From positions 1 to 8,033 of the forward strand of contig JAIRXO010000134.1 of assembly GCA_031268255.1 (NCBI GenBank): a DNA stretch of 8,033 nucleotides, written 5' to 3'. Below the pieces are notes generated by a model, which saw only the letters and a program-made list of their open reading frames with translations, did not search any database and was not told the DNA's origin. Each line of letters opens with the position of its first letter. Position 1 is the stretch's first letter. Shown in pieces: positions 6,973 to 8,033 of the stretch. The translations under genes and the position numbers were made by a program. Origin of the DNA: Spirochaetaceae bacterium. Its GTDB lineage: Bacteria; Spirochaetota; Spirochaetia; Treponematales; Breznakiellaceae.

Positions 6973-7670
6973 TGCTTTATATCCACAGTTCCGCCTGAAC
7001 GGCCCACAAAGACCACAGGACGGACGCGGGTAAAAAACCCGTTTTCCACCACGCCGGGTATGCGCTTACACTCGCACTCAAGCTCTTCGCAGTTTACCGG
7101 GCCGCCAAAAGTAATATCCAGAAGAATGTTTCCGTGTTCGGTTATAACCGGGCCCGCCTTGCGCAGCGCCTCACGGAGCGTTACCGACGCGCCCAGCTTT
7201 TCAAGGGCCAGAGTAACGGTCCGCCTTGCCTCGGGGACCACCTCAAGGGGAACAGGAAATGTAAGACCCAGGTTTTCCACCAGTTTGCTCTCGTCAATTA
7301 CGACGCAGAAAGAGGCCGAAGCATAGGCGGTGATTTTTTCGACCAGGAGAGCGCCGCCGCCGCCCTTGGTACACCAGAGCCTCTTGTCAACCTCGTCGGC
7401 GCCGTCTATGGTAAGGTCAAGACAGCCGCCGATTTCCCCCGAGTTGAGGGTATAAAGGGGTATGCCCCACTTTTCACATTCCATGCTGGTCTGAAAACTC
7501 GTGGAGACAGCCTTGATGTTGGTGAGTTTTCCTTCCCTGAGGAGCAGACCCACATGGCGTACCGCCGGAAGGGCGGTGGAGCCTGTACCAAGACCGAGCT
7601 TCATGCCGCTTTTAACAAGCGTTTCGACGGCGTTTCTGCCGACGAGGGCTTTAACTTCATTCTGGTTCAT
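6969..7670 (-). CDS. rpiA: Ribose-5-phosphate isomerase A
   Basis: 233 residues, full length for the family (about 220-235). It interconverts ribose 5-phosphate and ribulose 5-phosphate in the non-oxidative pentose phosphate pathway, in the cytoplasm. Seen in order: GLGTGSTA (26-33, phosphate loop), STSFQT (56-61), TIDGADEVD (87-95), KGGGGALLVEKI (102-113) and a C-terminal 'VENGFFTR'. The catalytic set matches Escherichia coli RpiA with an offset of 8: Asp89, Asp92, Lys102 and Glu111 for Asp81, Asp84, Lys94 and Glu103. The ATG at 7670 is right because the family's N-terminal helix begins just there. There is no good Shine-Dalgarno before it. It is the first gene of the minus-strand operon and its TGA overlaps the next ATG. 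Confidence 0.97.
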   Translation of the reverse strand: MNQNEVKALVGRNAVETLVKSGMKLGLGTGSTALPAVRHVGLLLREGKLTNIKAVSTSFQTSMECEKWGIPLYTLNSGEIGGCLDLTIDGADEVDKRLWCTKGGGGALLVEKITAYASASFCVVIDESKLVENLGLTFPVPLEVVPEARRTVTLALEKLGASVTLREALRKAGPVITEHGNILLDITFGGPVNCEELECECKRIPGVVENGFFTRVRPVVFVGRSGGTVDIKQ

Positions 7671-7675
7671 AGCTT

Positions 7676-7705
7676 ACTATAGACCCCATCGGGTCCGCCT
7701 GGCAA
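7676..7705 (-). promoter_or_regulatory. Candidate rpiA promoter giving a leaderless transcript
   Basis: Reading the minus strand: TTGCCA (7705-7700), 18 bases, then TATAGT (7681-7676). Each hexamer is one base from the sigma-70 consensus. Transcription starting about 7 bases after the -10 would begin at or inside the rpiA ATG, which fits the missing Shine-Dalgarno. A consensus TATAAT also lies further up, at 7733-7728, but with no visible -35; it would give a leader of about 50 bases. Confidence 0.45.
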
Positions 7706-7724
7706 GCACCCGCGCTGCTCCAGG
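7698..7724 (-). repeat. Inverted repeat overlapping the rpiA promoter
   Basis: CCTGG-AGCA, a 7-base loop, then TGCT, a 2-base bulge and CCAGG (minus strand). A second short one, GACCC/GGGTC, lies at 7682-7695. The first overlaps the candidate -35 box, so it could be an operator, or a 5' hairpin if the upstream TATAAT is used. The function is a guess. Confidence 0.3.
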
Positions 7725-7818
7725 ATTATTATAAGAGGGGCGCATTTCCATACTACCGTTTGCCGCCGCCACATAAGTTACGCGCCCCCCGCCCGATAGA
7801 ATCCCGCACGGCCAATTC

Positions 7819-7835
7819 GGCATGCGAAGCATGTC
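7819..7835 (+). repeat. Hairpin in the R-specific insert
   Basis: GGCATGC (7819-7825), loop GAA, GCATGTC (7829-7835). Six Watson-Crick pairs and one G-U pair when read from the plus strand. From the minus strand the same position is an A-C mismatch. Confidence 0.55.
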
Positions 7836-7860
7836 CACGCTTAAAAAGCACCACGGCGTG

Positions 7861-7894
7861 GCGCACAGTATAATCCATAACTGCCACTGTGCGC
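7861..7894. repeat. Large hairpin in the R-specific insert
   Basis: Perfect 9-bp inverted repeat GCGCACAGT (7861-7869) and ACTGTGCGC (7886-7894) around a 16-base loop. A 7-position palindrome at 7848-7864 shares four bases with it, so the two could not fold fully at once. Confidence 0.65.
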
Positions 7895-8007
7895 GGCGAA
7901 CCTTTAGGTAAGCCGTTGCGCCAATGAGCGGGTTTGATGAAAAATGCGGCACGGCGTAGGCCAAATAAACTCCCCGGTATGCCATCGGGTCTCGAAGGGC
8001 CGCCTAC

Positions 8008-8028
8008 GGCGCAAATACGGTTTGCGCC
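8008..8028 (+). repeat. Palindrome at the outer end of repeat copy R
   Basis: Counterpart of 194-214. GGCGCAAAT (8008-8016), loop ACG, GTTTGCGCC (8020-8028). The innermost position is T-G here, a wobble pair in plus-strand RNA, where copy L has a full pair. Confidence 0.7.
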
Positions 8029-8033
8029 TACCC

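Larger units (their letters stand above)
7737..8033 (-). repeat. Modular structured intergenic repeat, copy R (may run past the window edge)
   Basis: Copy R lies upstream of rpiA, in a gene-free stretch (7671-8033). It is the inverted partner of 189-432. Block 3 is 7737-7759, block 2 is 7777-7806 and block 1 is 7922-8033. The last window base matches the first shared base of copy L, so the true outer border may lie just outside. Between blocks 1 and 2 is a 115-base insert (7807-7921) absent from copy L. It holds hairpins at 7819-7835 and 7861-7894, plus a smaller palindrome at 7848-7864. Like copy L, it reads towards the gene next to it. A 102-codon frame runs through it on the minus strand (7985-7677), but has no ribosome binding site. 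Confidence 0.85.

Noticed and set aside
6409..7326. 305-codon plus-strand frame opposite the regulator and rpiA
   Set aside because: It crosses the boundary of two well-supported minus-strand genes and shows no family motif; a shadow frame.
189..8033. A CRISPR array or integron formed by the repeated blocks
   Set aside because: Only two copies in inverted orientation 7 kb apart, no regular spacers, no cas or integrase gene in the window.

Overview
The window looks like chromosomal DNA from a spirochaete, most likely a Treponema of the termite-gut type. This rests mainly on the large gene at 504-4550, which joins a Treponema-style outer-membrane barrel, a run of FlgD-type Ig-like repeats and a C-terminal OmpA domain. 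The neighbouring genes (ribose-5-phosphate isomerase, an XRE/cupin regulator and an acyl-CoA synthetase) fit an anaerobic gut bacterium but do not fix the genus. The genes are GC-rich (65% in a sampled 60-base line of the large gene), except the AT-rich fragment at the left edge (about 37% GC by hand count).

Layout: 1-179 (+) is the 3' end of a VapC-type PIN-domain toxin gene. 189-432 is one copy of a structured modular repeat (copy L). 504-4550 (+) encodes a secreted 1348-residue barrel / Ig-repeat / OmpA protein. A hairpin at 4559-4586 separates it from a convergent three-gene minus-strand operon, transcribed from the right: rpiA (7670-6969), an XRE-HTH/cupin regulator (6972-6418, overlapping rpiA by ATGA) and an AMP-forming acyl-CoA synthetase (6410-4614, starting 7 bases after the regulator's stop). 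Copy R of the repeat, inverted relative to L, fills 7737-8033 upstream of rpiA.

How the parts work together: the large protein is probably an envelope scaffold, anchored by a barrel in the outer membrane, with a long periplasmic Ig stalk and an OmpA-like end facing the cell wall. The minus-strand operon puts a sugar-phosphate enzyme, a probable ligand-sensing regulator and an acid-activating enzyme under shared expression.

The least explained part of the window is the repeat. Its two copies share three blocks in the same order (99/112, 30/30 and 20/23 identical by my hand alignment). The stretches between blocks differ completely, and each copy's extra sequence is made of hairpins. Both copies lie just upstream of a gene and point towards it. 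This is the best candidate here for an undescribed element. The Ig array also has an unusual internal order: three alternating A-B pairs with a period of about 211 residues.
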